This document shows, piece after piece, positions 23,928-34,329 of a DNA stretch of 64,000 nt (within the stretch, counting starts at the first letter, position 1; every line of letters starts with the position of its first letter). This DNA comes from Isoetes taiwanensis (Eukaryota > Streptophyta > Lycopodiopsida > Isoetales > Isoetaceae). Below the pieces are notes generated by a model. It worked only from the letters and a program-made list of their open reading frames with translations. It did no database searches and was not told where the DNA came from. Made by a program: the position numbers and the translations under genes. The DNA is taken from the NCBI GenBank assembly GCA_021234155.1, contig JAJEKV010000049.1, positions 4,895,001 to 4,959,000 of the forward strand, read 5' to 3'.

Positions 23928-24355
23928 CGTATATCGAGTTCGATATACATGTTGTATATCGCGCTAAATATACGTCAGTGGCATGGTGCCAAAAAAAGAA
24001 CGTATATCTAACTCGATATATGTTATTTGTAATGTGGCAAAATCCATGGGCTGCAAAAACAAAAACTCGTATATAAATTTTTATACGTATATAGCATATA
24101 TCGAGTGCGATATATGTATATGGCATATATCGAGTTCGATATACGCTATATATGCCGTATAATTGTATAAAAAATGACGCTTATATACGGAATTTTCCGG
24201 CCGGCCAGAATCAAAAATTAAAAAAAAAAAAAATCGTATATCGAGTTCGATATACGCTGTATATCTAACTAGATATACTACGTATATCGAACTCGATATA
24301 CGCTATATATTTGTATATCGAGTTCGATATACGCAGTATATCTAACTCGATATAC
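23928..24355. repeat. Right subterminal palindrome array
   Basis: About ten copies of the same 20-bp palindrome family as at the left end: two at about 23931-23977, one at about 24001, two at about 24094-24145, and five head-to-tail at about 24235-24355. Variants keep the GTATATC...GATATAC arms, with a Cys-to-Thr-type base change in some (tctaactcga). Together with the left end this makes about 18 copies in one element. Many alternate in orientation (gagttc / gaactc centres). Confidence 0.85.
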
Positions 24356-24397
24356 AAATGGTTTTGAATGTATAGTTAGGGTGCCAATAGTAGCACT

Positions 24398-26150
24398 GGT
24401 ACTCGCCCCTTAGTCAATGGTCGCAAGGTGTTCATTCTTAATGCAGAAGGATAAACAACTCCTCTTAAGAAGACATAATCATCTTCCTCATAAGAAACAT
24501 CACATCTATGGTTATTAGCAGACGTTCGTGCCCTATCTTGAGACTTTCGCAAAGCTTGCTTGCATTGCCTTAATATTGCATCCATATCATGAAGCATATA
24601 TACTACAACTTCGGTCTTGAGGTACTTATGCATACCCGAATAAGCCCTCGAATTTTGGCCCATCATAGCCATGAAGCGAGTCATCCGAATTCCCGTATGA
24701 TGGCTATTATTATAAACAAATTCTAGATAAGGTAGATAATCCTCCCATCTAGACTGCTTTTCATGGACAAAACTTTGCAACATATCCTCTAGGATCATGT
24801 TTATTCACTCGGTTTACCCATCTGTCTGTGGATGATTTCCACTACTCATGTACAATCGGGTCTTTAATACTTTCATGAGATCTCTCCAAAGGTAACCAGT
24901 GAACTTAGTGTGTCGATCACTTACAATAGACAAGGGAAGTCCAAAAGTTGGAAATATATGTTGCATATAGGCAACCACTACATCATGTCCCCTAGCCTCC
25001 CCTCTTGATGCTATAAACTTAGCATACTTGGTTACCAATCTACTACTAGCAAAATTTTCGTATGTTGCCTAGCGGCAGTGCGACTATAAAGTCCATACTC
25101 ACGCTCTCCCAGCGTTCATTTGGTATAGGAAGAGGTTGTAATAATCCCCGGGGTTTTCCCATGATCAGCCTTTATAGCTTGACACGCCAAGCAGCAGGCT
25201 ACTAAGTCCTTGACTTGATCTTGCAACCCTGGCCAATAGTAGAATCTCTTAACCAACTCATAAGTTTTCCATTCACCTCCATACCCAGCTTGCGGAGTAT
25301 CATGGTACTCATGCAGAATTGATTCCCTAAGATTCCCACTAAAAGGAACATAAATCCTTCCTTTGTAAAAATGCAATCCCTCTTGCTCAGTCCACAGTTC
25401 CCCAAGCTTGATTAATGTTGGATCTTGTTAATCCTTGGAATATACATCTTTGATCCTTTATATAAGATCATTTGTTAGAGTATTTATATGCTTAACCCTT
25501 GGTAATGCATCGGCAACTGGATTATTCTTCCCGGCGTATGCTCAATGGTAAAATGAAACTCATGGAGGAAATCTAGCCATCTAGCCTGCCTCAGGCTAAT
25601 CTCGGCTTGATTTTGCAAGAATCTTAACGGTTTATGGTCCGTATGGATGATAAACTTACGCGGCTCTTTGTTCATCCCACTACGCAAGTAGTGCCTCCAA
25701 GTTTTCAATGCATGCACAATAGCTAACAACTCTTGCTCATAGGTTGCATAATTCCTTTCAACAGGACTCAGTTTCCAACTTTCAAAAGCCACAACCTGTC
25801 TTTGCTGCATTAACACAGCCCCCAACGCTTCCCCACAAGCATCAGTATAGACATTGAATGCCTCATTCAAGTCAGGCACCTTCAACACAGGACTGCTAAC
25901 TAACAAGTCCGTAATGTGTCGAAAAGCCTCTTGCTGCTCTTTCCCCCATACAAAATCACGATCTTTTTTCAAAAGATCAGTGAGGGCAGCCATAACTTTG
26001 GAGAACTTCGGTACAAATTTCCGGTAGTACATTGTTAACCCCAGAAAACTCCGTAAATCTGAGACGTTTTCTGGTGGGAGCCATTGCTGTACCACTTGTA
26101 CCTTGTCCGGTCCGCCAATATACCTTCACCTAAAAGTATATGTCGCGAAT
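24398..26150 (-). pseudogene. gypsy 2 pol: RT thumb, RNase H, integrase
   Basis: The main remaining part of the second gypsy, protein order right to left. The RT C-terminal part has PENVSDLRSFLGLTMYYRKF (about 26000-26090) and GGPDKVQVVQQW just upstream. The RNase H has FNVYTDACGEALGAVLMQQ, RNYATYEQELLAIVHALKTW and HTDHKPLRFLQNQ, which looks well conserved. Integrase follows: zinc finger ([13 protein letters not shown]) at 25116-25376, core (SDRHTKFTG; GNHPQTDG) at 24814-25038, and the C-terminal part at 24412-24798, where the MULE cuts it. The RT palm with the YxDD box is missing because the element breaks off at about 26150. Several stops and frameshifts separate the parts. The sequence differs clearly from the tandem-unit gypsy, so this is another lineage, closer to chromovirus-like pol. 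Confidence 0.85.
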
Positions 26151-26154
26151 AGTT

Positions 26155-26466
26155 TTTTTTGTTGAGAGGAGGAAACTTGTAAAGGAGAAAGGCCATTGGC
26201 AGTGGAGAGCAGTAGAAGACCATGGCAATAGCTCGCCACTTATGGAACTAACTATTTTTTGTGACAATGCTCCTAACAGGGTGCTAAATGTGGAAGAGGA
26301 TTGGTCGCTACTTGAATGCAGAGAATATCTCAACACTTTTAAAATTTATGGTGACTTCCAATTTTTTTTGGATGATAGAAAGGTTGGCTATCGTAGGGAA
26401 TGCTCTGTTCTATGTAAGGAATGTAAACCTCAGCGGAAGTTAAGCATAAGAATGTTAGAAGTTTAA
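26155..26466 (+). pseudogene. Orphan coding-like segment, unknown gene fragment
   Basis: An open frame next to the broken end of gypsy 2. The informative part encodes LTIFCDNAPNRVLNVEEDW, then ECREYLNTFKIYGDFQFFLDD and ECSVLCKECKPQRK, an ordinary-looking globular protein sequence rather than chance ORF. The frame opens in gypsy sequence (apparent ATG at 26140), so the true 5' limit is near 26155. It ends before an A-run (26464-26475). I do not recognise the family. It may be an exon of a host gene captured or left between TEs, possibly together with 26639-26751. Confidence 0.35.
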
Positions 26467-26493
26467 AAAAAAAAAGGAGACCTTTTGGTTTTG

Positions 26494-26510
26494 CCAGGTT
26501 CAATCCCTGG
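26494..26510 (+). other. tRNA T-arm-like hairpin / B-box
   Basis: Perfect 5-bp stem CCAGG/CCTGG with a 7-base loop TTCAATC, which is the geometry of a tRNA T-arm. It contains a Pol III B-box-like GGTTCAATCCC. A GAGAC/GTCTC pairing flanks it (26477-26481, 26512-26516), but D- and anticodon-arms are absent. It could be a decayed tRNA-derived SINE head or chance. Confidence 0.3.
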
Positions 26511-26638
26511 TGTCTCATTCATTTGTTTAAATTGGTTTTGTCCTTTACTTTTCACACTTTAGAATTCAGTGTCTTTTGCATGCAGATTGGATCTGGTTAT
26601 TAACTGAACCTGTTTTGCATGCAAATTGAATCTGGCAG

Positions 26639-26751
26639 ATTGTCATTTTAAACCTGCCGAGGCTGCACAGATCTGACTATTACAGTCCTCTGCAGAAAGG
26701 TGGTGAGGACTTCTTCATTACGAGAATAGTTGCAAGGAAGGTGATTCTTGA
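26639..26751 (+). pseudogene. Exon-like segment with splice signals
   Basis: About 113 bp flanked by ctggCAG on the left and GAG|GTAACA on the right. It is open in one frame and encodes IVILNLPRLHRSDYYSPLQK followed by GGEDFFITRIVARKVILE. Good codon structure and splice-like borders suggest a real exon, perhaps of the same unknown gene as 26155-26466. No family recognised. Confidence 0.35.
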
Positions 26752-26759
26752 GGTAACAC

Positions 26760-28352
26760 GCATGCTTCTATTGAATACTTTGTAACCATAATAGTCAGCA
26801 TCTTTTCAGTCTAATAGTCAGCAGAATTCATAATGTAATAGAGATATGAAAAGAGATGAAAATTTATCTGTTCCCAGTTGAAGAACAGCCACAGCAGTGA
26901 CCATTTTCAGCATGATAATGATTGAAAGAGAAGCATGAATTCAGAACCATGAAACATTATTTGGGGCCACATTTCCAGATTGCATAGCATCAAATAGTGT
27001 TCAAGATTCAGGTAAAGAATTAAATAGAAGAGAATATGAAACATCTGAGATTCCTCCATGTAGCCTTGCTTATAATGGTTGATATACTTAGGTAAGGCTT
27101 TGCTTATAATGGTTGATATACCAACATATTAGAGGGCTTATTGAGGCTTATTTTGTAATCATATATTACCACTTGGTAACCACTTGGTAAGCACTTTGTA
27201 AGCACATGGTAAGCCCTTGGTATAAAATCTCGGAACAAAACCTAATGTATAATCTAAGTTCTCATTATTTCCATCATAATGTATTTACTCATGGTTATCA
27301 AATTCTCGGGTGCAAAGGGACATTTCCTAGTACAACATCATGGGTAAGTTGATTTGCTTACGCCTGGCAGACGCAAACAAGGCAGGCATTGGATAGACTT
27401 CTATGCTAACCATGGAGGCATATATTTGTTACAATGGGGTAAAGATAAAGATAACCATGGGGCAATACCATGACGTAAAGATAAACAAACATTATTACCA
27501 CATAAGGCACTCTGATCATAAGTCAAGTTGATTAATAAACTTTTTCCTCCGTCCGTGATTAGATCCGTCCGTCCGTGAGAGATAGGGGCATATGGTTTCA
27601 TACTATCCATTATAGTTTATCTTCAAAAAATTTTGTAGGGGCAGTTGTCTTGCAAAGTTTTGTAGGGGCAATTGTCTACAACATTTGAAGGGGCATTGGG
27701 AATTTGTCCAAATAAGACCAAATATAAGGGAAGGTCTTGACCAAATAAGATCTTTTGTAGGAAATTGCCATGATCTCAAATATTTATCGTGCCAAATGTT
27801 AAAGGAAGGAATGTGTCATCATTGAAAAACAACAAATTGGTGAGTTTTTATTTGGAGTTTTTATTTGGAAACAAGAAGATTCTTAATTTTAAAAGTGCAT
27901 TATTGATTTATATGCCAAATCTGGAAGCATGGTAATGTCGTTTGAATATAACATGCTGACAATGATTGACATGTTGTCAAAAGTTAAAGGAGTTGTGAGG
28001 CCTTAAGAAGTGATTTTTTTTGGATCAATATCATTCTTAAATAGTTCAATAGCTCGCAGGTCCTTTCTATGTCCTATAATTCCAGGCAACCATTGCATTC
28101 CAAAGACATTTCATTAGAAATGTTATTGTATTTGGCTTAGGGCCAATGTTTTCTCTTTGTGTAAAGGATGTCCAACCATTTTAGTTTTCACCACCATAAA
28201 GGTCTGCAGCAATTCATATCCTCAATTGCAATTATGAACAATTTTTCCCAAGTTCAACACCATGGTCCACATAAAATTTCGCAACAATTCTATCCCAAAA
28301 TTTGCAATCACAAACAAGTCATACCTTATATATTATCATACCTCATGATCAT
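26760..28352. other. Noncoding stretch
   Basis: No gene seen. AT-rich sequence with a short tandem repeat at 27169-27222 and no recognisable TE termini. Confidence 0.5.
27169..27222. repeat. Short tandem repeat, about 11-bp unit
   Basis: Five imperfect copies of a cacttggtaag unit in a row (ccacttggtaa, ccacttggtaag, cactttgtaag, cacatggtaag, cccttggtat). Confidence 0.8.
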
Positions 28353-28418
28353 GGGATGACGAAAATTTCAGGGATGACGAAATTATGGGACGACGAAATT
28401 ATGGGACTACGAAATCAC
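28353..28418. repeat. Tandem repeat, 16-18 bp unit
   Basis: Four tandem copies of gggatgacgaaattat with small changes (first copy 18 bp). They lie about 90 bp upstream of the ORF at 28506 with a tttatattggg stretch between, so a promoter role is possible but unproven. Confidence 0.8.
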
Positions 28419-28505
28419 TTTATATTGGGCGTTGCTTGCGTTGCTTCCTATTCCGACTTCCTTCATCCTTCCTTCCCCTCGGCTTCTTTTCCTCCCTGCA
28501 AACAG

Positions 28506-28781
28506 ATGGCCAGGACCAAGGTCATTGCCCGAAGGGCTCAGGCAGAATCATCAGCTTCCAGCCATCCAGGCATGGAGATGACTTTCGTGGCGACCTTTAG
28601 CTGTTTGGAGGTGAATCGACTGAAAGAGCAAGGAGCAAATGTTAGTGAAAAAGTTCAAAACTGGCTTGATCGGGTGAATCCTAGTGATGAACGTCTTCTA
28701 CAGATGAACATGGAGGCAGATGGCATCCTCCTTCGAGTCCAGCTTCAGATGCCCCCTCCAGGCTATAACATGCAAAGGTAA
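28506..28781 (+). CDS. Hypothetical 91-codon ORF
   Basis: A small ORF starting at the ATG at 28506 (MARTKVIARRAQAESSASSH). The middle is helix-prone (VNRLKEQGANVSEKVQNWLD) and it ends PPPGYNMQR. The frame is open upstream to an ATG at 28302, but the internal start follows the pyrimidine-rich leader and is preferred. The family is not recognised; it may be the first exon of a retroelement gag or of a small gene. The ARTK start matches the histone H3 tail, but nothing else does. Confidence 0.3.
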   Translation: MARTKVIARRAQAESSASSHPGMEMTFVATFSCLEVNRLKEQGANVSEKVQNWLDRVNPSDERLLQMNMEADGILLRVQLQMPPPGYNMQR

Positions 28782-28796
28782 TCGGCTGCAGATATG

Positions 28797-28853
28797 GCGG
28801 ACGGGAGGGCGACGGACGGGAGGGCGACGGACGGGAGGGCGACGGACGGGAGT
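28797..28853. repeat. Minisatellite, 15-bp unit
   Basis: Four near-perfect tandem copies of ggacgggagggcgac immediately after the ORF at 28506-28781. GC-rich compared with its surroundings. Confidence 0.9.
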
Positions 28854-28855
28854 TT

Positions 28856-30434
28856 GGGGAGCATAGCGATGACCAGATAAGTGCACCACCCGGAAATTAG
28901 ATAAGGTTCCTAGTGCATTAGTATTCTTTATCTATAAAAGATTAGATTAAGAACATGCCGTATTTCTGTCAAAGACGTTAGGAGATATAACAAGAACTGC
29001 CAGATTAACTGAGCCTAACCATAACAGCGGAGTGCTAGATCTTAGTAAATGAAGATGGTAAACAGGTAGGATAGCAGGGGTGTGGAAAATGATCAGCGCG
29101 AACTAGTATAAGTGTAGCAGAATAGAAAGATGAAGACCCACAGATCAAGATTCCGGCTCCGGCGATGGGCGATTCAGAATTTCAAATTTCAGAGCCGTTG
29201 AAGAAACAGCCGTATGTCAGCCGTATGAGTAAGACATAGTAAAATACCATAAAATAAATAAAACAAAATAAAATGAAATAAAACTTTGAGAACCAGTAAA
29301 ATTTGGAAACTAATTTGGAAAATAATTGGGCTCGAGACGTGGAATAATAAAGATAGAACACCAGTAGACAAGGGTAGTGACAAAAAAGGCGGGACACGTG
29401 GCGGGGTCGGAAGAAAGAAAAACATATGGATAATAGTTAAAATATGTAAACATATATAAAATATAAAGCACCGGGAATTAGCGCGTATAAGTAAGCGTGA
29501 CGGATAATAATAATCATGACAATTACGGTAGCCATAATAATGAAATGCAAAGGAAATATGAGAAGGTACACATGGGCAGATTGGTCAAGGATATGGCCGA
29601 GGGGATTAGCGACGAAAACCCTCGGGACGGGGATAGGACAAGATCAAGGCGTTTAAAAGGCAAAGGCCGAATTAATAAGGCGGGCTGACAACTTTCAGTA
29701 AACCCTAAACTACCCTAACATCTATATATGTTGAGGAGGAAGGAAAGTGAGTGTGAAGATCGTCTCCACTGCCCGATTGCTCCAATACTCGATTGTTCCA
29801 GCGCCTTTAGTGATTGGAATCCGGAGAATTGGGCCCTAGCGGGGAGCGCCACCAAAAATCTCGACCTCCGGCCCGGATCCCAAACGAAGCAAAAAGGATG
29901 GACAAGGGTAAGGACAAGGGTAAGAAAGTTTTTGATTGATGTATGTGGGGAGGAAAAGGTCGCAAGAAGCGCTCAAGCTCTGGGCTCGAGGCAACCTCCG
30001 CGGTGCCTTTCAACCGGATTTAGAAGAGCTCAATCCTTGATGCATCTGCTTTGGCGGGTATGAGGTGCTTAAGCAGAGGTCTACCATCATGCATCGATTG
30101 CGGCAGCGTTCATTGCTTATCTTGTGACGAATTCATCATGCAGTCCATGCGAGATAGTGGTTATACTCTAGGAATCTTTGGAAGTTCTACCGAGTATTGG
30201 GCGACAAGAACGACAACAGAAGACGCAAGACCTAGATCGAACCATGCAATGCTTCAACAGATTACAGGTCCAAGGCGCTTTATACAAAGGTGCTCTAATT
30301 TCAACACAATCTGGCGATATGTGATGCTAGGGAAAAGTCTGTATCTCTCTTTGTGAAAAAAACCCGTTGATTTTTACGTGCGGTACATAGTGAGAAATCA
30401 CGGAAAAGGTCCGGAAGATGGGAACCGTCTTGGG
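28856..30434. other. Unassigned region with two weak ORFs
   Basis: No supported gene. A-rich low complexity occurs at about 29220-29290. Two plus-strand ORFs (29728-30063 and 30051-30356) overlap slightly. The first encodes FSDWNPENWALAGSATKN and a basic tail (TRVRTRVRK); the second encodes HAMLQQITGPRRFIQRCSNF, faintly like the start of a copia-type gag. The evidence is too weak for a call. The direct repeat A starts right after. Confidence 0.35.
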
Positions 30435-33400
30435 CTTTCATAGCCTAGAATAGTGGAAAGTGAAAGCTCCCGGCTCCACGCCGATATGGGTGGGAAGCTC
30501 CTTATGCTAGTTGCAGGTTGCCCTTTGCCTAAGCATAGGCTTTTTCCATAATCTTACAAAATCGAGAGATACTAAAACTTTGAGTGCAATTTGATTCGGG
30601 CCTAGGAATGCTTAAAAGTGGAATAAAAGTGGTCTTGAGAATAATTTTCAAAATTTAAATTTTGAGCTCTATGGTTCCATGGCCAAACTACTTGGTATCA
30701 ATGAATAAGTGGAAATGCATGTTGGAATATTTGTTTCAATGGCTAAAGTAGCGTGAAAATAGAACTCATGTACAAGATGTTGCCTTGTTAAAAAAGCAAG
30801 GTACATATAATGCAATAAATTGGGTGCATAACATGCAAAAATGCAAAAGGCACCATGGTCAACTTGGCTATAGTACGTGTAAATTTTATAAAAGCATATA
30901 ATGTTGGGACATGCCATGCTTGCCAAGTGTTAGCTTTTGTAAAAGTTTTGCATGCATGAACCTACATGCATGATACGACATCTTTAAGCTTTAGGCTTTA
31001 AGCTATAGCATGATACGGCATCTATATGATATGATGTCTTGTTCCTATGGGGCAAAAATTTGAAGATATTCTTTGCCTTTATGGCATGAAAATTAACAAT
31101 GGTTAATTTGTGGCCTTTGAAAACTTCGATTTCAAGCGAGAGGCTAGGTCAAAAATAGATCCTATTTGTGAGCTTGGCACCATGAGAAAATATCTCACGA
31201 AGACAAGCATTATCTGTTAATATAATTGGTTTTCGTTATCGGTAAATGTTAAAACTTGGAAATTATTTCTTATTAAAAATAGGGGCTTTTTTTGAAATCG
31301 ATTGAGCGCTTACGAACCCTAATCCAAGCAGAAGCATTGGAGCCGCATGCATGCCTACCGGCTACTTGAATCCATGTTCAGGGGGGCAAAGCGGGCACTC
31401 GGCATTCGGATGCGCATGTGATTGCATACTATCGGTAGCCAAATCTGAGAAAAAATGATTCTCGGATCTGTTGGCTGCAGCCGAATATGGCAGAATTCTT
31501 GATATGCACTTGGTTGTATATGATTGGCCTGTTGCACACTTCGATATCAGAGATGCATCGAAAATACCAAGGCATAGATGGGCTCTTCTAGTTTTATTTT
31601 TAGGGCTCATAATACGGTTTGGTTGCCTTGTGTCGAATTTGTTCTTTGTAAGTTCTTCTTGGGATGATCTGGATGCATAACACTGTTTGAATGCCATATG
31701 GCGATATCTATTTGAGTTTTTCTTTAAACAGCCTTGTCAGGGTTGCCATATCCAGTCTTGTTGGCCAAGGCACATATTCAAAGCAGCATTGTTGCTTTCG
31801 TTATTCAAAGAGCCAGGATAATGGATGGCTAATCACAGATTCTGCAAATATGCAGAGGTATGCATTTATCTGCAGTTAAATATCTGCCCAATAAATGGCT
31901 ACTTGGATATGCCATGAGGTATTATCTATTCTCTGTACTATTTGAAAGAGCACCAAAACATTTGTTTGCTTTTATCATCATTATTATTCTTTGTTCTGTA
32001 AGATAATTGTGGCTACTTAGCAAGACAGGCGGCCATGTATGTGTAGGTTTTGGTTGTACCTAAAGCCTAGCTACAAAATGATTAAGGATGTGGCTGTGAC
32101 TTAAAACTAGCATTGACTTTCCAATAGAGGCGAAAATGAGGTATGGATTTCTTTGTGGCTAGTGCGCCTTGTTCTATTGCGGAAAGTTGAGCATAAATCA
32201 TATTTGTGATTTGTGCTATAATAGATATTTAAATTATTTCTAACTTATTGGAAAAAATCATGTTGCATTTTTAATAGAGCACTTAATGGATATGGCGAAA
32301 CCTACTGATTACTATGCTTCGAATACGTGGAAGCATAGGCTCAACTTCTAATTTGTGGAGGCTTATAGCGAATAATCGGTTGCACACTTATGATATGTGG
32401 TGGGCCGGATGTCGGGTTAGAAAAGACCATATATTCCATATGTCGGAAATTCTTTAAGATGCCTTAGTGTATGAAAATGCAAAGGCATGGTACATTAGTA
32501 TTCTAAAATAGCGGGATTCAATTGAACACAAATATGACTCTAAATTGAGGCATATAATTACGAATAAAAGTGGCGATATGATTTATGGGTGCATTCATAT
32601 GGTCTTATCGAAATTGTACTTGTGATAGTATGCTTAATGAATAAGCAATATGCATTTGCTTTTTGTGTTTCTAAGCTAATGGCTGAAGCTAGAAATTAAT
32701 AGAGGCATGTTGCACCATGTCTATACTTGGGGTGCATAAAAATTATAAGTTTGACTAACATGTGACAAGTCCTATTGTAGTTGATTGGATTTGAAAACAT
32801 CTCACGTTATAATTCCATCTTTCTTGTTAATGTTTTCCACGGGCAAAAGGATACAATTGGTGATCGATTGATAAAGCGAGAGACCCAATGTACCTTTTGG
32901 CCCTTACACATTTACCGTTTTCCGCTAATTGTGTATTGATTGATTGGGCTTGAGTGCGGGTTCTCTCCTCAATTGTCTCTATTTTGCAAACCCGGGTTGG
33001 TGTTAACATGGAAGGTTATGGAATGGCTTAAAAAAATGGAGCGTATACTATGCACTTTGTATGTTATTGTCTAAACTATTCAATTTCAATTCAATAATAG
33101 TGCATTTTTGCAATTTTCGATATGACTCTATGTTTTTGCTTAAGAATTTGTTGCAACAACTTTGCATTAGGTTACATGGCTTTGGGGCTTGAGAAATCAG
33201 CCTTCTACCGGGTTGCCTTGAATGTTAAGTGTTGAATTACGTTTATGAATATTTTGCAACTACTTTTCATTAAGAATACATGGTGTTGGGGCTTGAGAAA
33301 TCAGTCCTCTACTAGGTAGCCTTAATGGTTAGTTGTTGTATTCTAGTTTAAATCAACTGAAATTAAAATAGTACCAGGATCTGTGTGGGATGGGCCTGGG

Positions 33401-33497
33401 TAACGCCAGGACAGACCTTCTCAAGCTCTAGCGAGGTGCTAGTGTTTGGAGTAATTGTGTTTGCTAGATTAGATCCTAGTAAATAGCTAGTATATAT
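30435..33497. repeat. 3.06 kb direct repeat, copy A
   Basis: A long noncoding, AT-rich sequence repeated in the same orientation at 34330-37387 (offset 3895). It starts at CTTTCATAGCCTAGAATAG and ends at ctagtatatat. It has no ORF of note. The copies match along their whole length, but most differences sit at CAG/CTG-type sites. It may be a pair of long LTRs around an 0.83 kb interior or a partial 3.9 kb tandem duplication; no target duplication or primer site was found to decide. Confidence 0.88.
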
Positions 33498-34329
33498 CTT
33501 GAAACTTACGTTTTTTACGTTCTAGGACGGATAACCCCACAGTAATACTAATACTAACACTTTGCTTCTTTACAATAACATTTCTACAGACACAGACACA
33601 GTAATTTAATATAACTTATAGTCCTCAATTCTTGCTCGCTTGGTTTAGGGTCAATAGCTTGGCTCTCATTAAGGGGGTGGAATTTGAGACTTTAAGTAGT
33701 TTCCATAGAAATATTTACTTATAATCTGCGAATTATGCTTGATGTTATTTTTCTAGTCACTCTTTGAACTAACAAGAGTTCATCATTCTGAGAATCTCAA
33801 AAATGATTCCAAACCATGCTCTGAGTGGTGAGTTTTGGATTTTTTAAGTTCAAGGATTCACGGATACTACTTTAATCTGGATTGTATGATCTGTAGCTTC
33901 AAACATGGAAGCCGGACATTGTATCGTATGCTACATTGGTGAGTTTTGGATTTTTTAATTCAAGTTCACGGATACTACTTTAATCTGGATTGTATGATCT
34001 GCTTTGCTTCAAACATGGAAGCCGGACATTGTATCATATTTTGTCTTTGCCCTAAAACATATGGCATGCATATACAAAAATTCATAGTGAAGGATCTTTC
34101 TTGAAGAGGTCCTCACAAGGCTATACTAAATATGTGGTTGTGCCTTACTATCATCACGGGCAAAATCTGGGTAGAAACGGGGTCCTAGCGGCATAAGCTA
34201 GGTACCTTCGCTACCTAACCGAGAATAATTATCTTTGATTGTTAACACATAGACCGTTCTACTGCGGTTGGAGGTAGGTTTCTATATATATATATACATA
34301 TATATATAAATTGGGTATCTCGGTTTGTA
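33498..34329. other. Spacer between the 3 kb repeats
   Basis: No gene. It contains an internal tandem duplication of about 105-115 bp (about 33828-33932 and 33942-34045; gtgagttttggatttttta ... gaagccggacattgtatc) and a TA microsatellite at 34281-34310 just before copy B. Confidence 0.7.
33828..34045. repeat. Tandem duplication, about 110-bp unit x2
   Basis: Two adjacent copies beginning gtgagttttggatttttta and ending gaagccggacattgtatc, with a short linker (gtatgctacatt) between them. Noncoding. Confidence 0.9.

Larger units (their letters stand above)
17957..24397. mobile_element. Two-gene MULE DNA transposon (6.44 kb)
   Basis: A Mutator-like element inserted in a gypsy integrase gene. 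The 11-bp target duplication GGTACTCGCCC is at 17946-17956 and 24398-24408. The ends are 40-bp imperfect inverted repeats with a conserved core (TATTGGC.CCCTAAC, then ACATTCAAAACCAT). Removing the element with one duplication restores the integrase frame. It carries a transposase gene (minus) and a second gene (plus) that end tail to tail, and arrays of a 20-bp palindrome just inside both ends. An 11-bp duplication is within the MULE range (8-11 bp). A convergent two-gene layout recalls MuDR, and a ULP1-type protease recalls Kaonashi-type MULEs. Confidence 0.85.

Noticed and set aside
23928-24355. CRISPR-like array
   Set aside because: The repeats are short palindromes without regular spacers, at both ends of a MULE in plant DNA.
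26464-26520. A tRNA gene
   Set aside because: Only the T-arm is present; D-arm and anticodon arm are missing.
28506-28781. Histone H3 variant
   Set aside because: Only the initial MARTK matches; there is no histone fold sequence.
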